DNA of 64,000 nt from Curtobacterium sp. TC1 (GTDB taxonomy: Bacteria; Actinomycetota; Actinomycetes; Actinomycetales; Microbacteriaceae). A program made the position numbers and the translations under genes. The stretch is from assembly GCF_019844075.1 (NCBI RefSeq), contig NZ_CP081964.1, positions 1,922,001-1,986,000 on the forward strand, read 5' to 3'. The stretch's first letter is position 1. Each line of letters starts with the position of its first letter. Shown here one piece after another: positions 15,771-23,442 of this stretch. A model generated the notes under the pieces. The model had not been told where the DNA came from. It did not search any database and saw only the letters and a program-made list of their open reading frames with translations.

Positions 15771-16748
15771 GTGACGTCGGTGAACACCCCAGCACTCCGT
15801 GGCAGCCGGATCCTCGGGTTCGGTCACCACCAGCCCGAACGCATCCTGACCAACGACGAGCTCTCGACCATGGTCGACACCAACGACGAGTGGATCCGCA
15901 CCCGGACCGGCATCCAGACCCGGCACATCGCCGGACCGGACGACAGCGTCACGTCGATGGCGATCGAAGCGGGCCGCAACGCCCTCGCCGACGCCGGCGT
16001 TTCACCCTCGGCCGTCGGACTCGTCATCGTCGCGTCCACCACGCACCAGGACCGCGCGCCGTACACCGCCGGCCGGGTCGCCGCGGCGCTCGGGATGACG
16101 AACGGTCCCGCGCCCATCGACATCAACACCGCCTGCAGCGGGTTCGAGTACGCGCTCGCCCTCGCCGACCAGTCGATCCGCGTCGGTTCCGCCGACGTCG
16201 CGCTCGTCATCGGGTCCGAGACCCTGTCCGCCATCGCCGACTGGACCGACCGTTCGACGTGCGTGCTCGTCGGCGACGGAGCGGGGGCCGCCGTGCTCGG
16301 CGCCACCGACACCCCCGAGATCGGACCCGTGTCGTGGGGCAGCGTGCCGCACCTGCTCGACGCGGTGCGGGTCGAGGGGTCGCCCGGCCGCTTCAACCAG
16401 GAGGGCCGCTCCATCTACCGCTGGGCCATCACCGAGGCCGAGGGACACGCCCGCGAGGTCGTCGAGGCCGCCGGGCTCACGATGGACGACATCGAGGTCT
16501 TCGCGTTCCACCAGGCGAACCTGCGGATCATCGAGCCGCTCGTCACCGCACTCGGCGGCGAGTCGAAGTTCGTCATCCGCGACGTCGTCGAGTCCGGGAA
16601 CACCTCGGCCGCCAGTGTGCCGCTCGGGTTGTCGAAGGCCTGGGCGCGCGGCGACCTGCCCGAGGGGGTCCCCGCGCTGCTGTTCGGGTTCGGCGGTGGG
16701 TTCGCGCACGCCGGGCAGGTGGTCAGGACGCCGGTGCGGTCGTTCTGA
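15771..16748 (+). CDS. fabH: Beta-ketoacyl-ACP synthase III-like protein
   Basis: Encodes 325 residues from GTG at 15771, preceded by GGGGAGGAG, a strong ribosome binding site. The catalytic triad of KAS III is intact: Cys122 in NTACSGFEYAL, His247 in FHQANLRI and Asn277 in SGNTSAAS. GDGAGAAVLG and the C-terminal GFGGGFAHAG are also typical. The enzyme condenses an acyl-CoA with malonyl-ACP to start fatty-acid synthesis. No acpP, fabD or fabF genes are adjacent, although actinobacteria often keep fabH within that cluster. So this may be a second, stand-alone FabH with a different primer preference. Confidence 0.9.
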   Translation: MTSVNTPALRGSRILGFGHHQPERILTNDELSTMVDTNDEWIRTRTGIQTRHIAGPDDSVTSMAIEAGRNALADAGVSPSAVGLVIVASTTHQDRAPYTAGRVAAALGMTNGPAPIDINTACSGFEYALALADQSIRVGSADVALVIGSETLSAIADWTDRSTCVLVGDGAGAAVLGATDTPEIGPVSWGSVPHLLDAVRVEGSPGRFNQEGRSIYRWAITEAEGHAREVVEAAGLTMDDIEVFAFHQANLRIIEPLVTALGGESKFVIRDVVESGNTSAASVPLGLSKAWARGDLPEGVPALLFGFGGGFAHAGQVVRTPVRSF

Positions 16749-16779
16749 TCGGGCCCTGCCGGCTCCCGAGCCGAGCGGT

Positions 16780-17697
16780 TCAGCGTTCCGGGGTCTCCGA
16801 CCAGAGGTCCTCGTCCTTCGCGGATCCTCGGCGCCAGCCGAGTTGCTTCTGTTGCTTTGGCTGCTTGGGCTGCTTCAGCTGCTTGGCCTTGGGCTGCTTG
16901 TCCTTCGGCTGCTTCTCCGGCTTTGCGGGCTTCGGCTCGAGCACGACCGGGAAGTGCGCCGACGGCGGCCCGAACCCGGTCCGCGAGGCCTGGATGACCT
17001 TCCGCCCGAGCGCGTGGTTGCCGAGCCCACCCACCGCTGCGCCGATCCCGAACGGGAGGGCGCGACCGAGCACCGAGGTCCCCTGACGGACCGCGAACCG
17101 CTTGATGAACTGGTCGCGGACCTGTCCGCCGAGGCCGTTCACGACCTGCTTCGGCAACGACGAGGTCACCAACTCACCCCAGAACGCCGTGCGTGCCTGG
17201 CCGCCGGCGATCTGCCCGCCGAGCTGCTTGATCAGCTGCGTGCCCGGCGCGCCGAGGATCATCGCCATCACGAGGGTCCGTGCCCGCTCAGGGTCGTCCA
17301 GGGCGATGCCGTGGACCTCGGTGACCGACTGGGCGAACAGCGCGGTCGTCTCGAGGAACCCGATCGTCTCTGCGCCGCTCAGCCCGAGGGCTGCCACCAT
17401 CCCGACGCCGGGGATGACCGCACTCGCACCAACCGCTGCGCCACCGGTGGTGACCGCGGTGAGGTACTGCCGCTCAAGGATCTGGATGACCTCGGCGGGG
17501 GTGGCGTCCGGCTTGCGTCGGCGGATCGCGTTGACGTGCGCGACGACCACCGGGCGCTGGACGCTGATGGCACGGTCGAGCAACTTGACCCACCCGGCGG
17601 GTTGTTGCACCTGTGGGGTCCGGGAGTCGTCGGGCATGGGGGAGACCTGGGCGTTCGGCAGCGGCACGATCGCCTGGTCCTTCGGGGAGCGGGCCAT
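16780..17697 (-). CDS. Hypothetical protein with glycine-rich hydrophobic core and Lys/Pro/Gln tail
   Basis: Encodes 305 residues. Residues 85-125 are hydrophobic and glycine-rich (GASAVIPGVGMVAALGLSGA), followed by helices typical of EcsC-like proteins (LALDDPERARTLVMAMILGA-type region). The last 60 residues are a low-complexity tail of Lys, Pro and Gln (KQPKAKQLKQPKQPKQQKQ), probably disordered and able to bind acidic partners. Resemblance to the EcsC family is a guess from hydrophobic pattern and length; no catalytic motif is visible. It diverges from the hexapeptide-repeat gene with only 38 bp between start codons, so the promoters overlap. Confidence 0.55.
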   Translation of the reverse strand: MARSPKDQAIVPLPNAQVSPMPDDSRTPQVQQPAGWVKLLDRAISVQRPVVVAHVNAIRRRKPDATPAEVIQILERQYLTAVTTGGAAVGASAVIPGVGMVAALGLSGAETIGFLETTALFAQSVTEVHGIALDDPERARTLVMAMILGAPGTQLIKQLGGQIAGGQARTAFWGELVTSSLPKQVVNGLGGQVRDQFIKRFAVRQGTSVLGRALPFGIGAAVGGLGNHALGRKVIQASRTGFGPPSAHFPVVLEPKPAKPEKQPKDKQPKAKQLKQPKQPKQQKQLGWRRGSAKDEDLWSETPER

Positions 17698-17735
17698 GCG
17701 CTCACCGTACGCCGGGCATGTGGGAGGCTCGCTGG

Positions 17736-18365
17736 ATGGACATCGACGGCGCGCCGGATCCGGCGGACGACGCTCGGCGGGCCGCCGGGTTCCTGACGGC
17801 CGCCGAGGTACTCGGTCTGCTGCCCGAGGTCCGTGTGCTCGATCCCGGCTCGGTGCTCATCGGTACGGACGTGGCCCTGGCAGCCGGGGCGGTGCTCTAC
17901 CCGGGAACCGTGCTCGAGACCCGCGCCGGCGGCTCGATCACCGTCGGGTCCGGCGTGCGGCTCGGTCCCGGGTGCGTCACGGTCGTCGCGACCACGGCCC
18001 GGGTGACCATCGGGTCCGGCGCCGAACTGGGGCCCGGTCCCGTCACGATCACGGCCACGGGGTCGGACGTGCGCGTCGGCGACAGCGCTCGACTGTCCGG
18101 CGGGTGCCATGTCGAAGGGCCCGCCGTCCTCGGTACCGGGGCGCAGGTGCTGGGTGCGGTCGCTGTTCGGGACGCCGTGCTCGCAGCGGGCGGCGACCAC
18201 CGCGAGGCCGACCCGGACCGACGTGCCGGGGTGGTCAAGGGGATCGGACGGGTGCACGGAGCGCGGGTCGGCGTCGGCGAGGTGGTCGTCGGCGGCGGCG
18301 CGCCCAGTGCGCCGCTCGTCGTCGAACGGCAGCGTGCACACCACCCGGAGGCACCGAGCCGCTGA
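17736..18365 (+). CDS. Left-handed beta-helix (hexapeptide-repeat) protein
   Basis: Encodes 209 residues from ATG at 17736, with GGAGG 9 nt upstream. From residue 30 to 160 the sequence runs in six-residue turns with V/I/L-G-x-x-x-x spacing (DPGSVLIGTDVALAAGAVLY, then VTIGSGAELGPG), the left-handed beta-helix of hexapeptide transferases and of the C-terminal domain of GlmU. No nucleotidyltransferase domain or catalytic His loop is evident. It may therefore be a degenerate acyltransferase or a structural helix protein. The C-terminus (VVKGIGRVHGARVGVGEVVV) may be a short extra coil. Confidence 0.65.
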   Translation: MDIDGAPDPADDARRAAGFLTAAEVLGLLPEVRVLDPGSVLIGTDVALAAGAVLYPGTVLETRAGGSITVGSGVRLGPGCVTVVATTARVTIGSGAELGPGPVTITATGSDVRVGDSARLSGGCHVEGPAVLGTGAQVLGAVAVRDAVLAAGGDHREADPDRRAGVVKGIGRVHGARVGVGEVVVGGGAPSAPLVVERQRAHHPEAPSR

Positions 18366-18400
18366 CGCCGGCCGAGGACCGGGTGTCGGTCGTCGCCTCG

Positions 18401-19360
18401 TCACCGGCACGGGACCCCTGCTCGGCGGAGCGCGGCGCGCACGCGGTCGGGCTGCATCAGGTCGGCCCACGACAGCCGGACCACGAACCGCACCTCGGGG
18501 AACGACCGGACGAAGTCCTCGCGCCGTTTCTCCTGCCAGTGCGCCTCGGCGGTGGTGCGCCCGTCGAGCATCGTCGGGTCCTCGTACTTCGCGCGGCCGT
18601 CGACCTCGACCACGACGCCCTGATCCGGGAACCAGAAGTCGACGACGGCCGTTCCACCACCGGCGCGTCGGAACTCGTGCTGCTGCACCGGTACCGGCGT
18701 CCCGACCTGCCGGAAGCGCACCCGGCACACCGACTCCGCCGGCGACCCCGACAGCGCCGACCCCATCCCGATCGCCACCCCCGCCTTCTCGGACCCCTTC
18801 CGCTCGTGGGCCGAGAGTTCGTCGCGGAGCATCTCCGTCAGGACCCGTCGCTCGCGCAGCGCCTGGTCGATCATCGGTACGGCCTGGTCCAGCGGTGCAG
18901 TGGCAGAGACATCGACGAGCGTCCGGACCAACGACGTCACCGGCGAGCCGTCGATCTCGATCGGCATGGTCGGAGGAGTCCCGGTCCATCGTCCGCCGGA
19001 GTCGTCGATCGCGTGCCCCGGCCTGACCCGGGCGAGCGCCGTGGTCTCCGGCCGGGTCAACCGAGGGTCGACGACCTCGACCCGGTCGGGCGCCGCTGCC
19101 GTGAAGGGCAGTCCGTGCACGGTTGCCGCGGACGAGTGCGAGAACGCTCGGGGCAGTCGGACCGACGGGGCCGTCGCCCGGACGAGCAGCAGCAGACGGT
19201 CTTCGCTCCGCAGCCCGTGTACGAGCGACGGATCGACCAGCACGCCGGGCCGGATCGCGGCAAGCGAACCGCGGTGCACGCGACGCTGCAGGGCGCGCCG
19301 TTCAGCGCTCGGATGGTCACCGGTGCGGACGAGGGGGATGGCCAGGACTCGGTCGTTCAT
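18401..19360 (-). CDS. AbiEi-like protein with C-terminal DUF559/PD-(D/E)XK-type domain
   Basis: Encodes 319 residues from ATG at 19360. The N-terminal half has the winged-helix and domain order seen in AbiEi antitoxin-like proteins of actinobacteria (RALQRRVHRGSLAAIRPGVL, then FSHSSAATVHGLP). The C-terminal 90 residues contain AVVDFWFPDQGVVVEVDGRA with later Glu/Lys/Arg (HWQEKRREDFVRS), the pattern of a Vsr/DUF559-like endonuclease fold. Such two-domain proteins are common and usually solitary in Microbacteriaceae. No nucleotidyltransferase toxin (AbiEii) is adjacent, so a toxin-antitoxin role is not supported here. DNA binding is likely; nuclease activity is untested. Confidence 0.65.
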   Translation of the reverse strand: MNDRVLAIPLVRTGDHPSAERRALQRRVHRGSLAAIRPGVLVDPSLVHGLRSEDRLLLLVRATAPSVRLPRAFSHSSAATVHGLPFTAAAPDRVEVVDPRLTRPETTALARVRPGHAIDDSGGRWTGTPPTMPIEIDGSPVTSLVRTLVDVSATAPLDQAVPMIDQALRERRVLTEMLRDELSAHERKGSEKAGVAIGMGSALSGSPAESVCRVRFRQVGTPVPVQQHEFRRAGGGTAVVDFWFPDQGVVVEVDGRAKYEDPTMLDGRTTAEAHWQEKRREDFVRSFPEVRFVVRLSWADLMQPDRVRAALRRAGVPCR

Positions 19361-19462
19361 GTCTCAACGATCGGTGGTGGGAGCCGACCACGTCGGTTCG
19401 GAGCGACGATCTGTGGAGAACGAGCCGGGCCTCCAGTCTGTGGAGGGGTGAGGCGGACGCAC

Positions 19463-19588
19463 GGTGCGACAACAGCGAAGTCACACGACGTCGATGTTGT
19501 CGCCGGGCCGCGCGTGAAATTGTTGCGCGCGCGCAGGTGCGACGAACTCGATGTCGTACGACATCGAGGACGTCGTTCCGAGTCGACC
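19463..19588. repeat. 126-bp palindrome-rich repeat, copy 1
   Basis: First copy of a direct repeat whose second copy is 19668-19793, about 95% identical by eye and of exactly equal length. Inside are a perfect 22-bp palindrome at 19547-19568 (CTCGATGTCGTACGACATCG plus AG), a GACAACA...TGTTGTC inverted pair (19468-19501) and a GCGCGCG-rich hairpin around TTGTTGC. It lies in a 465-bp gap (19361-19825) between an AbiEi-like gene and fliW. No gene in the gap is convincing. Confidence 0.75.
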
Positions 19589-19667
19589 AGTGACAGGGTC
19601 CTGCGGGGATCAGGTGCCCTTGGCCGAGGGCGTACGCGTGTTCGAAGCTGGACCGATACCCGTGCAA

Positions 19668-19793
19668 GGTGCGACAACAGCGATGTCGCACGACGTCGAT
19701 GTTGTCCCCGGGCCGCGCGTGCAACTGTTGCGCGCGCGCAGGTGCGACGAACTCGAAGTCGTACGACATCGAGGACGTCGTTCCGAGTCGACC
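19668..19793. repeat. 126-bp palindrome-rich repeat, copy 2
   Basis: Second copy of the repeat at 19463-19588, in the same orientation, starting 205 bp after the first. The 22-bp palindrome (19752-19773) has one changed base, while the flanking GCGACGAACTC and GACGTCGTTCCGAGTCGACC are unchanged. Even conservation outside any reading frame points to selection or recent duplication of DNA/RNA structure. It ends 33 bp before the fliW stop and could also end transcription of the flgN-flgK-flgL-fliW operon. Confidence 0.75.
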
Positions 19794-19825
19794 GAGCTGC
19801 CGAGCCGACCAGCCGACCCGCCCCC

Positions 19826-20194
19826 CTACGCCCGCGCGAGCTCCGCCCGCAGCGGCAGGTCCTGGTCCTCCAGGATGAGCTGGGCGCCCACGGCGGTCCG
19901 GGCGTTCACCACGATGGGCGCGAGCAGGTTGACGGTCGTGCCGGAGGCCCCGGGGTTCGCCACCACGAGCAGCATGGCGTCGGCGGGGTCGGTGAGCTCG
20001 AGCCCGGCGGCCTGCTCGTCGGTGAGCTCGGGGGCGTACGACGGCAGGTGCACCGCGGCGTCGAGCACGAACAGGCGCGAGGAACCCCCGACGAGGGTGA
20101 ACAGGCCCTCGGCGCCGTCCACCGGGGTCAGCGTGAACACGGGCGCGGGGGACAGGCCGAACGGCGGGACGGCGAAGGTCAGGGAGATGCTCAT
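19826..20194 (-). CDS. fliW: Flagellar assembly factor FliW
   Basis: Encodes 122 residues from ATG at 20194, overlapping flgL by 4 nt (ATGA). FliW traits are LTFAVPPFGLSPAPVFTLTP near the start and, near the end, LLVVANPG...TVNLLAPIVVNARTAVGAQLILEDQDLP. The last is the conserved VNLxAPIVxN pattern. FliW binds flagellin and the regulator CsrA; when flagellin is exported, freed FliW sequesters CsrA and lifts translational repression. csrA is at the other end of the flagellar cluster (54768). Being last in the flgN-flgK-flgL operon, FliW would be made together with hook-filament junction proteins. Confidence 0.92.
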   Translation of the reverse strand: MSISLTFAVPPFGLSPAPVFTLTPVDGAEGLFTLVGGSSRLFVLDAAVHLPSYAPELTDEQAAGLELTDPADAMLLVVANPGASGTTVNLLAPIVVNARTAVGAQLILEDQDLPLRAELARA

Positions 20195-21072
20195 CGGAGG
20201 TAGTCCATCAGGGTCGGCTGCAGGACCTTCGCGGTGACGGCGAGGGCTGCCTGGTAGTTGGTCTGCTGCACCTGCAGGTCGAGGACGGCCTTGGCGAGGT
20301 CGACGTCCTCGATGCCGGCGCGGCGGTTCTCGAGCGCGACGGACGCGGTCTTCAGCGAGTCCTGGGCGGCGAGGGCGGTGGCGTGCCGGACACCGACGTC
20401 GGCCTGGGCGCCGCGGACGGCCCCGAGGGCACCGTCCACGTCGTTGATCCGCGCGTTCACGTTCACCCCGTTCTGCAGGTCGCTGACGATGGAGTCGAGC
20501 ACGCCGAACACCGACGACGCCCCGGTGCCGAACACGTCGGCCCCTGCGGTGTCGACGCGCACGGTGGTACCGTCGCCGATCCGGCGGGTGACGTCCGTGC
20601 CGGACGCTGCCCACCCGGTCGCCGGGTCGTACGCGGCGGCGGCGGTCGAGGCACCGGCGAAGACCGACCGGGTGCCGTAGGTCGTGTTGGCCCGTGCCTC
20701 GAGGTCGGACTGCAGCGACTGGAACTGCGTGATGAAGGCGTCGCGGTCGGTGTCGCTCATGGTGCCGGAGTTCGCCGCCTGCACGGTCAGGTCGCGCACG
20801 CTGTTGAGCACGGAGTAGACGCTCGACAGGGCGCTGTCGGTGGTCGCCAGCCAGGCCACGGCGTCGTTCGCGTTGCGCGTGTACTGCGCCGCGGCGGCCT
20901 GCTCCTTGCGCACCTGCATCGACGACGCGGTGCCGACCGGGTCGTCGGACGGCTTCTGGATCGCCTGCAGCGTGGTGGCCTGCTCGGTGAGCTGCGCCAC
21001 GCGCGCCGCACCGGTCTGCAGGCGGGCCGAGGCCGCGGCCATCGACATCTGGGTGGTCACCCGGGTGATCAC
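20191..21072 (-). CDS. flgL: Flagellar hook-filament junction protein FlgL
   Basis: Encodes 293 residues from GTG at 21072 (MITRVTTQMSM), with GGGAGGGG ahead of it and 2 nt after the flgK stop. N- and C-terminal flagellin-like helices are clear: LQTGAARVAQLTEQATTLQA and IQKPSDDPVGTASSMQVRKE at the front, and VLDLQVQQTNYQAALAVTAK at the end. FlgL (HAP3) joins the hook-side FlgK ring to the flagellin filament. The size is standard. Confidence 0.95.
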   Translation of the reverse strand: MITRVTTQMSMAAASARLQTGAARVAQLTEQATTLQAIQKPSDDPVGTASSMQVRKEQAAAAQYTRNANDAVAWLATTDSALSSVYSVLNSVRDLTVQAANSGTMSDTDRDAFITQFQSLQSDLEARANTTYGTRSVFAGASTAAAAYDPATGWAASGTDVTRRIGDGTTVRVDTAGADVFGTGASSVFGVLDSIVSDLQNGVNVNARINDVDGALGAVRGAQADVGVRHATALAAQDSLKTASVALENRRAGIEDVDLAKAVLDLQVQQTNYQAALAVTAKVLQPTLMDYLR

Positions 21073-21074
21073 GA

Positions 21075-22496
21075 TCAGCCCCTCCCGACGAGTCCGACTC
21101 GGTTGATGATGGTGTCGAGCATCTCGTCGACGGCGGTCAGGACGCGTGCCGCGCCCTGGTACGCGTGCTGGTAGCTCAGCAGGTTCACGTTCTCCTCGTC
21201 GAGGTCGACGCCCGCGCTCGACTGCTGCTGGGTGCGCGCGTTGGTCAGGGCGAGTCCGGTGAGCGTCGACTCCGTCGCGGCCGACCGGGAGGCGGTGCCC
21301 ACCCCCGCCACGAAGGTCGCCCAGGTCGTGTCGGCAGCACCAGGGCCCGTGCCGAGTCGCGAGAGCGCGTCGGCGAACGAGTCGTCGAGCTGCCCCGCCG
21401 CGTTCCGCGTCGCGAGACCGCTGCCGTCCGTCGGGACGACCGACAGGCCCTGTGCCGCGGGGACGCCCGCCGCGAGGGCGAAGAAGGCGGTACCGGTGGT
21501 GCCGGCCGGGGTGGTGCCGGTGGCGTGTACGGCGTTGACCGTGGTCGCGAGTTGGGTCGCGACGGCGTCGTACGACGTGGCGGCCTGGGCGAGCGCACCG
21601 CCCGTGCCGTTCCCGTCCGCCGGGGCGAGGACGGCGAGGGCGCCGCCGATCGACCCACCGCTGAGGGACACCGCGCCGGCGCTGCCGGAGGTCCAGGTGA
21701 GGGTGACCGCCGCGCCGTCGGCGAGCCGTTCGCCACCACCGAGGGCGACGGCGCGGGCGTCGGTGCCCTGCACGAGCGGGTTCCCGCCGAGCAGCACGTC
21801 GACCGTGCCGTCCGCGTTGGTGCGGGTCGTCCCGCCGGCGAGCGTCGCGATCTGCTCGGTGAGCTGGTCGCGCTGGTCGAGGAGTTCGTTGGCGGTGCCG
21901 CCGGAGGCCAGCGCGCTGCGGATCCGCCCGTTGAGGTCGGCCACCTGCTTCGCGGCGTCGTTCAGCTGCGTCACCTGGCCGGCCACGGTGCCCCGGACCG
22001 AGGACCACTGCGCGTCGACCGCCTTCGAGCCGGAGGCCAGGGCCGCGGCGACGGTGCCGGCGGCTCCGAGGACGGCGCTGGCGGCACCCGGATCGTCCGG
22101 GTGGCTGGCGAGTTCGCTCCACGACGACCAGAAGGCGTCGAGCTTGGCGCTGAGGCCGTCCTTGCCGGGCTCGTGCAGGCCGGTCTCGAGGGCGGACAGG
22201 GCCGTCGCGCGGGCGTCGGCGGAGGCGGAGGAACCAGCGGCGACCCGGACGCCGACGTCGAGCGTCAGCGATGCCAGCCGGGCGATGCCGTCGACCGAGA
22301 CACCCTGTCCGGCGAGGGCGGCGGTGCCCCGCATGAAGCCGGTCTGGGTCGCCGGGATCGAGTTCTGCGTGACGCGCTGCCGCGTGTACCCGGCGGTGCC
22401 GGCGTTCGCGATGTTCTGGCCGGTGACGTCGATGCCGGCGCGGGCCGCGGCGAGTCCGGAGTACGCGGTGGCGAGGGAGCCGAAGGTGCTGACCAC
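21075..22496 (-). CDS. flgK: Flagellar hook-associated protein FlgK
   Basis: Encodes 473 residues. The start MVSTFGSLATAYSGLAAARA with the signature NIANAGTAGYTRQRV, and the C-terminus GVDLDEENVNLLSYQHAYQG with ARVLTAVDEMLDTIINRVG, are diagnostic of FlgK (HAP1). The middle is rich in Ala, Gly and Thr, as in secreted filament proteins. It sits 3 nt after flgN, its likely export chaperone, and 2 nt before flgL, in one operon driven by a sigma-28-like promoter at 23063-23090. Confidence 0.95.
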   Translation of the reverse strand: MVSTFGSLATAYSGLAAARAGIDVTGQNIANAGTAGYTRQRVTQNSIPATQTGFMRGTAALAGQGVSVDGIARLASLTLDVGVRVAAGSSASADARATALSALETGLHEPGKDGLSAKLDAFWSSWSELASHPDDPGAASAVLGAAGTVAAALASGSKAVDAQWSSVRGTVAGQVTQLNDAAKQVADLNGRIRSALASGGTANELLDQRDQLTEQIATLAGGTTRTNADGTVDVLLGGNPLVQGTDARAVALGGGERLADGAAVTLTWTSGSAGAVSLSGGSIGGALAVLAPADGNGTGGALAQAATSYDAVATQLATTVNAVHATGTTPAGTTGTAFFALAAGVPAAQGLSVVPTDGSGLATRNAAGQLDDSFADALSRLGTGPGAADTTWATFVAGVGTASRSAATESTLTGLALTNARTQQQSSAGVDLDEENVNLLSYQHAYQGAARVLTAVDEMLDTIINRVGLVGRG

Positions 22497-22499
22497 GGG

Positions 22500-22985
22500 T
22501 TACAGGGTCCCCTCGAACAGGCGGGCGCCGTCGGAGCCGGCGCCGGAGGTGCCCGAGGCGTCGTAGGTCGCGGCGTTCGTCACGGTGCCGGCGAGGGTCT
22601 CCTCGGTGGCCTGGGCGGCGGTGCGCAGGAAGCGGTCGTTCTCGTCGCGCAGGGCACCGATCTGGGTGGTCAGTTCGACCATCGCGGTCAGGTGCGCGGC
22701 GAGGATCTCCCCCCACGGTCCGTTCGGTGCGGCGGCGACGACCTCGCGCAGGGGTGCGTCGGCGGGGACGCCCCACTCCTCGGCGACCTCGGCACTCGAC
22801 GCGGCGCGTTCGAGTCCGGTGCTGCGGAGTCGTTCGAGGACCTGCTCGACCTCGCGGCTGGCGTGCGACACCCATCGGGAGCGGCCCGCGGTGAGCAGCA
22901 GCTGCTCCTCCTCGAGCTTGAAGGTGAGCAGCTCGAGCAGTTCGCGTTCGCGCCAGAGCACGGCGGACAGGTCGTTCACGCTCAT
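22500..22985 (-). CDS. flgN: FlgN-family flagellar export chaperone
   Basis: Encodes 161 residues from ATG at 22985, with GGAGGAG upstream. The N-terminus (SVNDLSAVLWRERELLELLT, then FKLEEEQLLLTAGRSRWV) is the FlgN coiled-coil pattern. The middle helix ends with MVELTTQIGALRDENDRFLR. FlgN escorts FlgK and FlgL to the export gate. It is first of the flgN-flgK-flgL-fliW operon. The C-terminal 35 residues are Thr/Ser/Gly-rich and unassigned. Confidence 0.85.
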   Translation of the reverse strand: MSVNDLSAVLWRERELLELLTFKLEEEQLLLTAGRSRWVSHASREVEQVLERLRSTGLERAASSAEVAEEWGVPADAPLREVVAAAPNGPWGEILAAHLTAMVELTTQIGALRDENDRFLRTAAQATEETLAGTVTNAATYDASGTSGAGSDGARLFEGTL

Positions 22986-23062
22986 CAGCTCCTCCCGTGT
23001 GGGTCGTCGTCGGGCGTCGGGTGTTCGGGTCTTTCGGTCCACCTTCCGGCGGACACCGAGAC

Positions 23063-23090
23063 CTATCGACGCTGTGGCACCACCCGTAAG
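23063..23090 (-). promoter_or_regulatory. Sigma-28-like promoter of the flgN operon
   Basis: On the minus strand CTTA (23090-23087), 16 nt, then GTCGATAG (23070-23063) match the boxes found ahead of other flagellar genes here. The leader to the flgN start is about 75 nt. The 457-bp gap 22986-23442 also holds the fliA leader; a GCCGATAC on the plus strand near 23262-23269 lacks an upstream box and I do not call it. Confidence 0.55.
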
Positions 23091-23389
23091 GCCCGAGGAC
23101 GAGTGCGTGGAACGGACATCGTCCCGCCGCGGTCCAATGACCCCCGATGGGGGACGAGAACGACCGTTCCCGGCCCGGTGTCCCCACAAGTGCCGACCCC
23201 GAAACACCGGGAACACCCCCGCACTGGGGACTGATCGCCCCCCGTGCAGCGCATTGCCAGCCGATACATTCGGAACGCACCACGAGGGCGACCTCGAACC
23301 GCGCGAACGAGGCGCGGGGTGCGCCGCTCGGAGGGAACCGGGCGGTTCTTCGGCGTACGCACCGGCCATCCGAGGCCGGCGTTCGCCGT

Positions 23390-23403
23390 GCCCACGGACG
23401 GGT
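23390..23403 (+). promoter_or_regulatory. Candidate CsrA-binding hairpin in the fliA leader
   Basis: GCCC-ACGGAC-GGGT: a 4-bp stem (last pair G-U) that exposes ACGGAC in a six-base loop, 40 nt before the fliA start. The same loop sequence recurs in hairpins ahead of fliC, flgB and flbD. The stem here is the weakest of the set. Confidence 0.4.
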
Positions 23404-23442
23404 GAGTCAGGACAGTCACCTCAGGTCGATCAGGGGATCAGC

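Noticed and set aside
18401..19360. AbiE toxin-antitoxin pair
   Set aside because: Only the AbiEi-like half is present; neighbouring genes are a hexapeptide-repeat protein and repeats, with no AbiEii nucleotidyltransferase.
19461..19800. The 126-bp duplicated repeat as a CRISPR array
   Set aside because: Only two units, far longer than CRISPR repeats, no unique short spacers and no cas genes.
23262..23269. GCCGATAC as a sigma-28 promoter for fliA
   Set aside because: No CTAA-like box 16-17 nt upstream, and the distance to fliA is long.
20191..23283. A single 1030-codon minus-strand frame containing FlgL at its end
   Set aside because: Only the last 293 residues are protein-like; the rest is Arg-rich antisense-type sequence overlapping flgK and flgN. 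FlgL starts at GTG 21072.
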